Source: Alphaproteobacteria bacterium (GTDB taxonomy: Bacteria > Pseudomonadota > Alphaproteobacteria > Micropepsales > Micropepsaceae). From it: a DNA stretch of 62,498 nucleotides. The stretch is from contig WGNJ01000010.1 in assembly GCA_016124635.1 (NCBI GenBank), positions 1 to 62,498 of the forward strand, given 5' to 3'. The notes under the pieces were generated by a model, which made no database searches, was not told where the DNA came from, and was given only the letters and a program-made list of their open reading frames with translations. Below are positions 33,289 to 40,577 of the stretch, one piece after another (position 1 is the stretch's first letter; every line of letters starts with the position of its first letter). Both the position numbers and the translations under genes were made by a program.

Positions 33289-33827
33289 AGCCCGTCTATC
33301 TGCTGCCGCTCGCCATCTTCCTGGTCGCGGCCGGCATCTTCATTTGGCGTTTGAGCTCACCGGAAGACCCGCACGTTGTCCCTTCTGCTCTGATCGGCAA
33401 ACCCGTGCCGAAGTTTTCTCTGCCGCCGCTTGAAGGCCGAGGCAGCGCCGGTTTGTCGGACACGGATCTCGCCAAAGGCCAAGTCACGTTGGTGAACGCG
33501 TGGGCCTCCTGGTGCACGCCGTGCCGCGCGGAGAACGGCGTCCTGCTCGGCTTGAAGCGCCGCGGCATAACGATTTACGGCCTCGTCTACAAGGATAAGC
33601 CGGCGCCCGCGCGCGATTTCTTGAGCGAACTCGGCGATCCCTTCGACCGTTTGGGCTTCGATGCCGACGGCCGTGTGGGCATCGATTGGGGTTTGACCGG
33701 CGTACCCGAAACCTACGTCGTCAACGGCAAGGGCATTATCGTGCTCAAGCACGTCGGTCCGCTCGACGAGGACGCGGTTGAAACGCAGATTTTGCCGGCG
33801 ATTCAAGCGGCTCAAGCCGCGCGTTAG
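33285..33827 (+). CDS. ccmG: Thiol:disulfide oxidoreductase CcmG (DsbE)
   Basis: A 180-residue membrane-anchored thioredoxin-fold protein that keeps apocytochrome or CcmH thiols reduced in the periplasm. N-terminal helix (LLPLAIFLVAAGIFIWRL), then the active site WCTPC (C77, C80) and the family GLVYKDKPAPARDFL and GLTGVPETYVV blocks, with the cis-Pro in GVPET. Last gene of the ccmABCDG run; ccmE, ccmF and ccmH are not in the window. Confidence 0.96.
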   Translation: MKPVYLLPLAIFLVAAGIFIWRLSSPEDPHVVPSALIGKPVPKFSLPPLEGRGSAGLSDTDLAKGQVTLVNAWASWCTPCRAENGVLLGLKRRGITIYGLVYKDKPAPARDFLSELGDPFDRLGFDADGRVGIDWGLTGVPETYVVNGKGIIVLKHVGPLDEDAVETQILPAIQAAQAAR

Positions 33828-33830
33828 GCT

Positions 33831-33856
33831 GATGTGAACCATAGTCTGGTCACATC
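33831..33856. repeat. Inverted repeat between ccmG and the micro-protein gene
   Basis: GATGTGA (33831-33837) and TCACATC (33850-33856) form a perfect 7-bp stem that can extend by CCA/TGG with one bulged base. It lies directly after the ccmG stop and before the GGAG ribosome-binding site of the gene at 33863. No T-run follows, so an operator or a leader hairpin is more likely than a terminator. Confidence 0.6.
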
Positions 33857-33862
33857 CGGAGT

Positions 33863-34087
33863 ATGCAGCCTACGATCCCGCCAATCTCGCTTCCGTCGAT
33901 CGGGCGCACCGATCGCCCACCGGTCACGCCGCTTTCGCAGCTCGTTGCCAAAGTGTTGAGCGCGCCGACAACGCCGCCAGTATCAAAGGCGGAAGAACCC
34001 CAAGCGACGCCCGTGAAGGAACAGCCGCCGGCGAGAACCGACGGTCGCGACATTCGTCTGGGCAGCGTCATCGATATTCGCGTCTAG
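33863..34087 (+). CDS. Small Pro-rich protein of unknown function
   Basis: A 74-residue protein, Pro-rich (MQPTIPPISLPSIG, APTTPPVSKAEEP), with no signal peptide, helix or cysteine and a short ordered-looking end (GRDIRLGSVIDIRV). I recognise no family. Support for being real: CCGGAG six bases before the ATG, codon use like its neighbours, and a stop precisely overlapping the convergent MarR gene in CTAG, a junction shared by several genuine gene pairs here. It could be transcribed with ccmG. Confidence 0.6.
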   Translation: MQPTIPPISLPSIGRTDRPPVTPLSQLVAKVLSAPTTPPVSKAEEPQATPVKEQPPARTDGRDIRLGSVIDIRV

Positions 34088-34578
34088 CGCTTCTTGCGTC
34101 CGCGCTTCGGCTTCGTGCCGTCGCCGTTCTCTTTCGCCATCTCGGACTCCATCGCCGCTTGCGCGATGAGCGAAAGGCCCCTGGTGAACTCGGTGCGCAC
34201 GCGCGCCGGAAGGATCTCGAGAATCTTTTGTTCGGATTTGGTCACGGCCGGCATGGCTGCGCGAAGCGCCTTGCGCCCGGCGGGCGTAATACGAACCGAG
34301 TTCGCGCGCGCATCCTCGTCTGTCCGTTTACGTGCCAAAAGATCCTTGCGCAGCATGCGGCTGATCATGTCCGCGAGCGTTGAACGATCGATGCCGGTTT
34401 CTCGCACCAATGCCGTCTGGCTCAGCCCCTCATGCAAATCGACGGCGTGCAGCACCGCGAACTGGCGCGGCGTTAGGCCGTTCGAACCCGCTTCCTGCGC
34501 ATAGAGATCATTCGCGTATTGTTGCGCACGGCGTAGCAAATGGCCGGGCGACGTCTGCAGATCGAACGCTTTCGCCAT
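34084..34578 (-). CDS. MarR family transcriptional regulator
   Basis: A 164-residue winged-helix repressor-type protein. The DNA-binding part reads LTPRQFAVLHAVDLHEGLSQTALVRETGIDRSTLADMISRMLRKDLLARKRTDEDARANSVRITPAGRKAL, the standard MarR wHTH and wing. The C-terminal dimerisation helix ends in an unusually basic tail (KPKRGRKKR). The start at 34578 is chosen because MAKAFDLQTSPGHLLRRAQQ is family-like. The ligand is unknown; targets may be itself and the divergent Nudix gene. Its leader holds an inverted repeat (34584-34606) that could be its operator. Confidence 0.92.
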   Translation of the reverse strand: MAKAFDLQTSPGHLLRRAQQYANDLYAQEAGSNGLTPRQFAVLHAVDLHEGLSQTALVRETGIDRSTLADMISRMLRKDLLARKRTDEDARANSVRITPAGRKALRAAMPAVTKSEQKILEILPARVRTEFTRGLSLIAQAAMESEMAKENGDGTKPKRGRKKR

Positions 34579-34583
34579 AAATG

Positions 34584-34606
34584 AACCCCGGTAGAGGCGC
34601 GGGGTT
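34584..34606. promoter_or_regulatory. Inverted repeat in the marR leader (candidate operator or hairpin)
   Basis: AACCCCG (34584-34590) and CGGGGTT (34600-34606) are perfect complements around 9 bases, five bases upstream of the marR ATG and within the 127-base gap to the divergent Nudix gene. MarR proteins commonly autoregulate through palindromes at this location. In RNA the arm nearest the gene would also cover the only G-rich ribosome-binding sequence. Confidence 0.5.
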
Positions 34607-34705
34607 ATCCCCGTCGAAAATTTGTCCGTGTCCGTATCACATTGCGCAACCACACGGAAGGGCAAGGACTGGACGCACGCGCACTGATTGCCGCATGCTG
34701 ATGCG

Positions 34706-35230
34706 ATGTTGACCCCACCGCCACAAACTTGCTGCACGTTCGTGCGCCGCGTGCCGGATGGCGACACCATGGAGCGCCACGTCTGCGCGGTGTGCGGCAA
34801 CATCCACTACGTCAACCCGAAGATCGTCGTCGGCAGCGTTTGTTCTTGGGACGGACGAATTCTACTGTGCCGTCGCGCCATCGAGCCGCGCCGCGGATTT
34901 TGGACGATACCCGCGGGTTATCTCGAGGAGCAGGAGACGCCGCAAGCCGGCGCCGCGCGTGAGGCGCGCGAGGAAGCTTGTGCTGAGATCGAGATCGACA
35001 CGCTGCTGGCCGTGTATTCCGTGCCGCGCATTTCCCAAGTTCAACTGATCTATCGCGCGACGCTGGCGTCGCCGCAGTCCGCGCCCGGCACGGAAAGCCT
35101 TGAGACCAAGCTCGTCACCTGGGAGGAGATTCCCTGGGACGAACTCGCCTTTCCGAGTGTCCACTGGGCGCTCAATCATCATCGCTCGGTCGAAGGCCGC
35201 AACAACTTTGCGCCGTTCAGCAATCCGTAG
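34706..35230 (+). CDS. Nudix hydrolase with N-terminal zinc-ribbon-like segment
   Basis: A 174-residue pyrophosphohydrolase. A CxxC knuckle (C27, C30 in ERHVCAVCGNIHYVNPK) precedes the Nudix fold. The Nudix box starts at G71 (GYLEEQETP...REAREEAC): E77, R85, E86, E89 and E90 are in place, while the usual glycine near the end is Cys92. The N-terminal segment resembles ADP-ribose/NADH-type Nudix proteins common in Rhizobiales. I use the ATG at 34706; an in-frame TTG at 34688 is possible. Divergent from marR. Confidence 0.9.
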   Translation: MLTPPPQTCCTFVRRVPDGDTMERHVCAVCGNIHYVNPKIVVGSVCSWDGRILLCRRAIEPRRGFWTIPAGYLEEQETPQAGAAREAREEACAEIEIDTLLAVYSVPRISQVQLIYRATLASPQSAPGTESLETKLVTWEEIPWDELAFPSVHWALNHHRSVEGRNNFAPFSNP

Positions 35231-35255
35231 GCTGACGAGCCTATGGCGTGCCTAG

Positions 35256-35678
35256 TCAGCTCATCGGTTTGATCGGCGGCTTACCTGCGGCCTTTGCGCA
35301 TGCGTCGATGGCTGCATCGTCGCTACCGCCGGGCACGGCTTCGGCATGGCTTACGGTCATCGTGCCGCCGGCTGAGGGATAGAGATAGATCAGCAGCGTG
35401 CAGCCTTGGCCGGCGTACTGCCAAAGCTCCGAGCCCAGGTCTTTGCGCTTGAGCGACGGTTCGCCCCACAGCGCGTGTAGAGAGTCACTGGTCTGCCCCT
35501 TGAGTGAGCTTGGCGTTCCGGTCGAGGTTGCCGGTGCGACCATCGCGGTCTGCCCGGTGTCCGCGCTTGGTTCCGCGGTTGAAGACGAGCCGGACGACGT
35601 AATGCTACTCCAGGTGCTGTTGACGGTCTGACATCCTGCGAGAGCGATGGCAACGAGCAGCAGCGCACAATATCTCAT
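35256..35678 (-). CDS. Small lipoprotein of unknown function
   Basis: A 140-residue lipoprotein: lipobox LAGC with C16 as lipidated residue, a Ser/Thr-rich spacer (about 20-60), then LKGQTSDSLHALWGEPSLKRKDLGSELWQYAGQGCTLLIYLYPSAGG. This last block resembles the GxPxxxRxEGxxxxWxY repeat of small Rhizobiales outer-membrane lipoproteins with a SmpA/BamE-like flavour. The start at 35678 has AAAGG seven bases upstream. It follows the EI24 gene by only two bases. Confidence 0.82.
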   Translation of the reverse strand: MRYCALLLVAIALAGCQTVNSTWSSITSSGSSSTAEPSADTGQTAMVAPATSTGTPSSLKGQTSDSLHALWGEPSLKRKDLGSELWQYAGQGCTLLIYLYPSAGGTMTVSHAEAVPGGSDDAAIDACAKAAGKPPIKPMS

Positions 35679-35680
35679 CG

Positions 35681-36343
35681 TCATCCTTTCGCGAGCTTTT
35701 GGTATTCGTGCGTCATCATCGCGGCAGCGAACACAGGCACGACGAAGTTCACGAATGGGATCATCGCCAGCACCGAGATCAGCACCCCGCCCAAGAATAG
35801 GCGCACGCGATGCTCGCGCCGCAGCTTGCGCGCTTCCGGCGGCTTCAAGTGCCGCAATGCGGCCAATTCGAAATAAGTACGGCTGGTCAAATAGCCGTTG
35901 ATGAACAGCACGACGATCGTGCCGATCAAGGGCAGCGCGAAATGGAGCGGCAGCGCCAGAAGATTGAGCACCAGGCTGATTGCGGTGAAGCTTAAACCGG
36001 CAATCAGCAGTTCGGCGAAGCCCGAACCGTGACCGCGCACGATCGACGGATAGTGACGACGCTCCACGGCATCGGCGATGCGGTCCAAGAAGATGCTGGC
36101 GAAGAGCTGTGCGATCGGCGCTCCGAGAAATACGAACACGACGACCAGCAGTGCGCTCGCGATGATCTTGGTCGCATCCTGTATCCAGACGTAACCGAAA
36201 TCGGGCAGATTCCCGACGCTCCATTGCAGAACGAAGAACAAGATCAAGAACAGGCCGAACGTGCAGCCGATGCCGAGCCACAGGACACCGCGAAAACTGC
36301 GGTCGAACATCTGGCCGAGGGCTTGCGCGGCGCTGCCGATCAT
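35681..36343 (-). CDS. EI24 domain membrane protein (CysZ-like)
   Basis: A 220-residue protein with about four to six hydrophobic segments and the EI24 pattern (QMFDRSFRGVLWLGIGCT, FLGAPIAQLFASIFLDRIADAVERRHYP, FALPLIGTIVVLFINGYLTSRTYFELAALRHL, FLGGVLISVLAMIPFVNFVVPVFAAAMMTHEY). E. coli CysZ imports sulfate; the EI24 family is broader, so sulfate transport here is only a possibility. The ATG at 36343 fits homologues; a TTG at 36385 with AGGAGG-like sequence nearby would add 14 residues. Divergent from the PfkB kinase. Confidence 0.86.
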   Translation of the reverse strand: MIGSAAQALGQMFDRSFRGVLWLGIGCTFGLFLILFFVLQWSVGNLPDFGYVWIQDATKIIASALLVVVFVFLGAPIAQLFASIFLDRIADAVERRHYPSIVRGHGSGFAELLIAGLSFTAISLVLNLLALPLHFALPLIGTIVVLFINGYLTSRTYFELAALRHLKPPEARKLRREHRVRLFLGGVLISVLAMIPFVNFVVPVFAAAMMTHEYQKLAKG

Positions 36344-36434
36344 GCTCGAAGCTCTTGCGAAAACGCTCCGCGCGGCGCGGAGCAAGGAGGACCAGGATAA
36401 TGTCTAGTCCCCCGAGCCAAAAGAAGGGAGTCGA

Positions 36435-37427
36435 ATGTCGGCACGTTTCGATGTTGTCGCGGTCGGTCATGCAATCGTCGATGTATTGGCCCATGTCAAC
36501 GATGCATTTTTGGTGGATCATGGAATAGCCAAAGGTGCAATGACGCTGGTCGACGCCTTTCGCGCGGAAGCGCTCGAACACGCGATGAGCAAGCGCGTCG
36601 AGGCGTCCGGTGGTTCAGCCGCGAATACGACCGTCGGCGTTGCGTCCCTGGGCGGCAAGGCCGGGTTTATCGGCAAAGTGCGCGACGATCGCTTAGGTGA
36701 CGTCTTCCGCAAAGAAATCCACCGCACCGATGTCGCCTTCGACAGTTCTTCGGCGAAGGACGGCCTTGCCACCGCCTCGTGCCACATCCTCGTCACGCCC
36801 GACGGGCAGCGCAGCATGAATACGTTCTTGGGCTGCGCCTCTGCTCTCGACGCCGCCGACATGGACGCCAAGGTGATTGGCGACACCAAAATTCTTTATG
36901 TCGAAGGCTACCTTTGGGATACGCCGGGCGCGAAGGCCGCGATCCGACAAGGCATCGCGCACGCCAAGGCAGCGAAGCGCAAAGTTGCCTTCACGCTCTC
37001 CGACCCGTTTTGTGTCGGCCGCTGGCGCGACGAGTTCAAAGCATTGCTGAAGAGCGACGTCGATATTCTGTTCGCCAACGAGGCCGAGATCAAAGCGCTG
37101 TTCGAGACGGAGCATTTCGACGAAGCGTTTCAGGCGATGCGCTCCTGGCGCGGAACGGCGGCGTTGACGCGCTCAGCACACGGCTCGGTCTGTCTCGACG
37201 CCAACGATGTGCACATCCTCGAAGCGGAGCCCGTGGCAAAGGTCGAGGACACGACGGGTGCCGGCGACCAATACGCGGCCGGCTTCCTCTACGGTCTCGC
37301 GCGCGGTCTTCCGCTGGGCAAATGCGGCCGTCTCGGGGGCATCGCCGCTGCTGAAGTGATCGGACATCTGGGGCCGCGCCCGCATACATCTTTGAAAGCG
37401 CTCGCCGCCAAAGCTGGTTTGAACTGA
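36435..37427 (+). CDS. PfkB family carbohydrate/nucleoside kinase (adenosine kinase-like)
   Basis: A 330-residue ribokinase-fold kinase. GGSAANTTVGVASLGGKAGFIGKV near residue 60 is the first PfkB signature, and EDTTGAGDQYAAGFLYGLARG near residue 270 is the second, with the catalytic Asp in GAGD. The overall pattern (HAIVDVLAHVNDAFLVDHGIAKGAMTLVD; LYVEGYLWDTPGAKAA) matches alphaproteobacterial proteins annotated as adenosine kinase; other sugars or nucleosides cannot be ruled out. AAGAAGGGAG precedes the ATG. Confidence 0.9.
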   Translation: MSARFDVVAVGHAIVDVLAHVNDAFLVDHGIAKGAMTLVDAFRAEALEHAMSKRVEASGGSAANTTVGVASLGGKAGFIGKVRDDRLGDVFRKEIHRTDVAFDSSSAKDGLATASCHILVTPDGQRSMNTFLGCASALDAADMDAKVIGDTKILYVEGYLWDTPGAKAAIRQGIAHAKAAKRKVAFTLSDPFCVGRWRDEFKALLKSDVDILFANEAEIKALFETEHFDEAFQAMRSWRGTAALTRSAHGSVCLDANDVHILEAEPVAKVEDTTGAGDQYAAGFLYGLARGLPLGKCGRLGGIAAAEVIGHLGPRPHTSLKALAAKAGLN

Positions 37428-37449
37428 GACGTTCGGCGGTGTCAAAGGA

Positions 37450-37773
37450 TCAAGTGCCGCGGCGGCTCGCTTTTTCGTCGAGGCCGGACTTGTTCTCGCG
37501 CGCTCTGAGTTCGGCGTAGACCTCTTCCGGCTTCACGCCGACGAGCGCCCAGACGACGAGCAAATGGTAGAGCAGGTCGGCCGACTCCGAAACGAGCCCC
37601 CTATGATCGCCGAACGCGCCGGCAAGCGCCGCCTCGACACCTTCCTCGCCGAGCTTCTTCGCGCATTTGCCGATGCCCTCGCCGAAGAGGCGCGCCGTGT
37701 AAGACACCTTGGGATCGGCATTCTTACGCGAGACCACCTGATTGTAGAGCCGGTCCAAACTGTGTTCGGTCAT
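37450..37773 (-). CDS. hisE: Phosphoribosyl-ATP diphosphatase
   Basis: A 107-residue HisE-type MazG-fold pyrophosphatase for the second step of histidine synthesis. YTARLFGEGIGKCAKKLGEEGVEAALAGAFGDHRGLVSESADLLYHLLVVWALVGVKPEEVYAELRARE shows the ExxE...ExxD metal sites. The start at 37773 gives MTEHSLDRLYNQVV. It stands alone, convergent with the PfkB kinase, not beside hisF or other his genes, which is unusual in this group. Confidence 0.95.
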   Translation of the reverse strand: MTEHSLDRLYNQVVSRKNADPKVSYTARLFGEGIGKCAKKLGEEGVEAALAGAFGDHRGLVSESADLLYHLLVVWALVGVKPEEVYAELRARENKSGLDEKASRRGT

Positions 37774-37853
37774 GACGCCCGCCCGCAAAAAGAATCGCGT
37801 AAACACAGGCTACAGGGCGAATCACACGCTGCATAGAGACGGTGAGCACGTGG

Positions 37854-37869
37854 TGCGCCCTTTGGCGCA
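37854..37869. promoter_or_regulatory. Palindrome overlapping the -35 box before the znu operon
   Basis: TGCGCC (37854-37859) and GGCGCA (37864-37869) are complementary around a 4-base spacer and overlap the -35 hexamer TTGGCG (37862-37867). The position suits a repressor site, but the GC-rich sequence does not look like the AT-rich Zur boxes described in alphaproteobacteria. Confidence 0.4.
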
Positions 37870-37889
37870 AATCACGACATCGCTATAGT
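37862..37889 (+). promoter_or_regulatory. Candidate sigma-70 promoter for the znu-CobW-WD40 operon
   Basis: TTGGCG (37862-37867), 16-base spacer, TATAGT (37884-37889). It predicts a transcript starting near 37896, upstream of the micro-ORF that ends in the znuC start codon. Confidence 0.5.
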
Positions 37890-37943
37890 GCAGCCGTCTT
37901 GGATCGCGAACAGATGCTTCTCCTGACCGTAGCGCCGCTAACC

Positions 37944-38024
37944 ATGAGCGCTCTTCGCCGCCTGGCCCTTGTGGCCGTCGCGCTCGCAATATTGTGGTTG
38001 GCCGTTGTCTGGGCGCTTGTATGA
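37944..38024 (+). CDS. Possible leader micro-protein (single membrane helix) upstream of znuC
   Basis: A 26-residue frame, MSALRRLALVAVALAILWLA followed by VVWALV: two arginines then an uninterrupted hydrophobic helix. Its TGA overlaps the znuC ATG (ATGA), as in the other coupled genes of the operon. An in-frame ATG at 37914 would make it 36 residues. It lies downstream of the promoter candidate. It may be a coupling leader peptide, a tiny transporter subunit, or chance; there is no strong ribosome-binding site. Confidence 0.4.
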   Translation: MSALRRLALVAVALAILWLAVVWALV

Positions 38025-38782
38025 ACGCCGTTCGGCCGTCTGCCATCACGCTTGAGAACGTCATTGTCACCTACCGGCGGCTGCCCGCGGTGCATCACGT
38101 GAGCGGCACGTTCGCGCCGGGAACCCTGACGGCGATCGCAGGTCCAAACGGCGCCGGGAAGAGCACGCTGCTCAAGACGACTGCCGGCCTCCTCAAGCCT
38201 TCCGAGGGACGCGTCCTTCGCGGCGCTCTGAAGCCGAGTGACATAGCCTACCTGCCGCAGCTGCCCGAGATCGATCGCACATTCCCGATTTCCGTCGCCG
38301 AGACCGTGATGCTCGGCGCATGGAAGCGCGCCGGCGCATTCGGCGAGATGGGGGCCGCGGAAGAGCAGCGCGTGCAGGAGGCTTTGGCGTGTGTGAACTT
38401 GGTCGGCTATGCGCGGGCGCCGATCGCCGCCTTGTCCGCCGGTCAATGGCAGCGGGTTCTCTTCGCGCGCGCGATCGTGCAGGAGGCATCCGTCGTGTTG
38501 CTCGATGAGCCGTTCGCCGGTCTCGATGAGGACACCCAATCGCATTTGATCTCGCTCGTCCACGAATGGCACGAGAACGGCCGCACCGTGATTGCCGTGC
38601 TTCATGAGACCGATTTCATACGCAGGCACTTTCCGCAGACGCTGTTGATCGCGCGCGAATTGATCGCCTGGGGACCGACAGTGGACGTTCTCACGCCCGA
38701 CAACTTGGCGCGCGCCAGAACCACGATCGCCAAATGGGCGCGCTCCGAAGATATGCCCGAACACCAGCACCATCACGGTTGA
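38021..38782 (+). CDS. znuC: Metal (probably zinc) ABC transporter ATPase
   Basis: A 253-residue ATPase of the cluster 9 (Zn/Mn/Fe) importers. Walker A GPNGAGKST, signature LSAGQWQRVLFARA, Walker B VVLLDEPFAGLDEDTQ and H-loop VLHETDF are present; MLGAWKRAGAFGEMG follows the family. The C-terminus ends in a His-rich HQHHHG, consistent with metal handling. Followed after 2 bases by the permease. Zinc over manganese is inferred from the downstream CobW protein. Confidence 0.92.
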   Translation: MNAVRPSAITLENVIVTYRRLPAVHHVSGTFAPGTLTAIAGPNGAGKSTLLKTTAGLLKPSEGRVLRGALKPSDIAYLPQLPEIDRTFPISVAETVMLGAWKRAGAFGEMGAAEEQRVQEALACVNLVGYARAPIAALSAGQWQRVLFARAIVQEASVVLLDEPFAGLDEDTQSHLISLVHEWHENGRTVIAVLHETDFIRRHFPQTLLIARELIAWGPTVDVLTPDNLARARTTIAKWARSEDMPEHQHHHG

Positions 38783-38784
38783 CG

Positions 38785-39687
38785 ATGGAGCATCTCCTCG
38801 ATCCCTATTCGCTGCTTATCGAGCCACTCACGGCCTACGCCTTCATGCGCCGCGCGCTTGTGGCCTGCCTCGCGCTGGCACTCGGCTCCGGCCCCATCGG
38901 CGTCTTCCTTGTCCTGCGCCGCATGAGCCTGATGGGCGACGCGATGAGCCACGCCGTGCTGCCTGGAGCCGCTATCGGCTTTATCTTTGCGGGCCTTTCG
39001 CTCGGCGCAATGAGCCTCGGCGGATTGATCGCGGGTCTAGCCGTTGCGCTGCTAGCCGGCGTGGTTTCGCGCACGACGGTGTTGCGCGAGGACGCAAGCC
39101 TCGCCGGGTTTTATCTGGCGAGCTTGGCGCTCGGCGTGCTGTTGGTCTCGACCTACGGCTCCGCAGTCGATCTTTTGCACGTCCTCTTTGGCTCGATTCT
39201 CGCGGTCGACGATGAAGGTCTGCTGTTTGTCGCCGCGGTCGCGAGCATCACCTTGATCACGCTGGCGTTGATCTATCGTCCTCTCGTCGCCGAGTGTTTT
39301 GATCCGACGTTCCTGCGCAGTGTCGGCGCGCGAGGTTCCCTCATCCACCTCCTGTTCCTCGTGCTCGTCGTGCTCAATCTCGTGGCCGGGTTTCAGGCGC
39401 TCGGCACGTTGATGGCGGTGGGCTTGATGATGCTTCCGGCAGCCGCCGCGCGATTTTGGTCGGACAGCGTCTGGGGCTCGATCGCCTTTGCGACCGGCGC
39501 GGCCATGGCGTCGGGCGTCGTCGGCTTGCTGCTTTCCTACCATTTCGAGCTGCCGTCGGGGCCCGCGATTGTCTTGACTGCGGCCGTGGTCTATCTCGCC
39601 TCCATCGTGTTCGGCTCGCGCGCGGGTCTGCTGGTGCGCTACCGCCGCCAACCGCATTTCCACAAACCGGAAGAGATGAAACCGTGA
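38785..39687 (+). CDS. znuB: Metal ABC transporter permease (ZnuB-like)
   Basis: A 300-residue permease with eight or nine hydrophobic segments of the ABC-3 family. AYAFMRRALVACLALALGSGPIGVFLVLRRMSLMGDAMSHAVLPGAAIGF is the signature N-terminal block and FQALGTLMAVGLMMLPAAAARFW the conserved coupling region. ATG at 38785 is chosen for position; the C-terminus RRQPHFHKPEEM has two histidines. Stop overlaps the GTG of the binding-protein gene. Confidence 0.94.
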   Translation: MEHLLDPYSLLIEPLTAYAFMRRALVACLALALGSGPIGVFLVLRRMSLMGDAMSHAVLPGAAIGFIFAGLSLGAMSLGGLIAGLAVALLAGVVSRTTVLREDASLAGFYLASLALGVLLVSTYGSAVDLLHVLFGSILAVDDEGLLFVAAVASITLITLALIYRPLVAECFDPTFLRSVGARGSLIHLLFLVLVVLNLVAGFQALGTLMAVGLMMLPAAAARFWSDSVWGSIAFATGAAMASGVVGLLLSYHFELPSGPAIVLTAAVVYLASIVFGSRAGLLVRYRRQPHFHKPEEMKP

Positions 39688-40577
39688 TCGCTCTTCGTAT
39701 GCTCGCCGTCGCCGTCGCGATTGCCGTCGCGGCATCACCCGCTTACGCCAAGCTGAAGGTCGTCGCGAGCTTCTCGATTCTTGCCGACATGGCTTCGCGC
39801 GTCGGCGAGAACGAGGTCGAGATACATACACTCGTTGGCCCGAATTCCGACGCCCATGCGTTTCAACCGACGCCGGCCAATGCCAAGGCGCTCGCCGACG
39901 CCGACGTCATCGTCTTGAACGGCCTTGATTTCGAGCCGTGGGCCGAGCGCCTCATCAAGTCGTCCAATGCGAAAGGTCTCGTGGTCATCGCGAGCGACGG
40001 GGTCAAGCCGCGCAGGTTCGGCCCGGACTCGCGATCCATGATCGACCCGCACGCCTGGCAGGATCTTGCGAACGGCGAGATCTACGTGCGCAACATTGCC
40101 GACGCGTTCGCCAAGGCCGACAAGGCGAACGCCGATTTCTATCGAAGCAACGCGGCCACCTATATCGCCGATCTCGCGGCCGCCGACGCGAAGGTGCGCA
40201 AGGCGATCGCAGCCGTGCCCGCCGATCGGCGCAAAGTGATCACCAGCCACGACGCCTTCGGCTATTTCGGCGCCGCCTATGGCGTCGAGTTCGTGGCGCC
40301 GCTGGGCGTGTCGACCGAGGATCAACCCTCGGCCAAGAGCGTGGCCAAGCTCATCGATCAGATCAAGCGTGAGCACATTTCAGCCGTTTTCGTCGAAAAC
40401 ATCACCGACCCGCGCTTGATCAAACAGATCGCCGGCGAGACGGGGGCCAAAGTCGGTGGCGAACTTTTTTCCGATGCGCTATCGAAACCGGGCGGCGAGG
40501 CCGCCACTTATACCGACATGTTTGGCCACAATAGGGACGCCCTCGTCGAGGCGATGACGGGGCAGGGACACGAGTAA
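39684..40577 (+). CDS. znuA: Metal ABC transporter substrate-binding protein (ZnuA-like)
   Basis: A 297-residue cluster A-I periplasmic binding protein with a signal peptide (MIALRMLAVAVAIAVAASPAYA). Likely metal ligands are H58 (NSDAHAFQP), H123 (DPHAWQD), H189 (TSHDAFGYF) and D278 (YTDMF). The acidic His-rich loop typical of E. coli ZnuA is missing, so Zn versus Mn is not decided by this protein alone. The start is GTG at 39684 inside the TGA of znuB; no ATG would give the signal peptide. Its stop abuts the CobW gene. Confidence 0.92.
   Translation: MIALRMLAVAVAIAVAASPAYAKLKVVASFSILADMASRVGENEVEIHTLVGPNSDAHAFQPTPANAKALADADVIVLNGLDFEPWAERLIKSSNAKGLVVIASDGVKPRRFGPDSRSMIDPHAWQDLANGEIYVRNIADAFAKADKANADFYRSNAATYIADLAAADAKVRKAIAAVPADRRKVITSHDAFGYFGAAYGVEFVAPLGVSTEDQPSAKSVAKLIDQIKREHISAVFVENITDPRLIKQIAGETGAKVGGELFSDALSKPGGEAATYTDMFGHNRDALVEAMTGQGHE

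Noticed and set aside
33833..33854. TGTGA...TCACA as a Crp/FNR-type site
   Set aside because: Half-sites are 12 bases apart rather than 6 for Crp, and the element lies between a stop codon and a ribosome-binding site.
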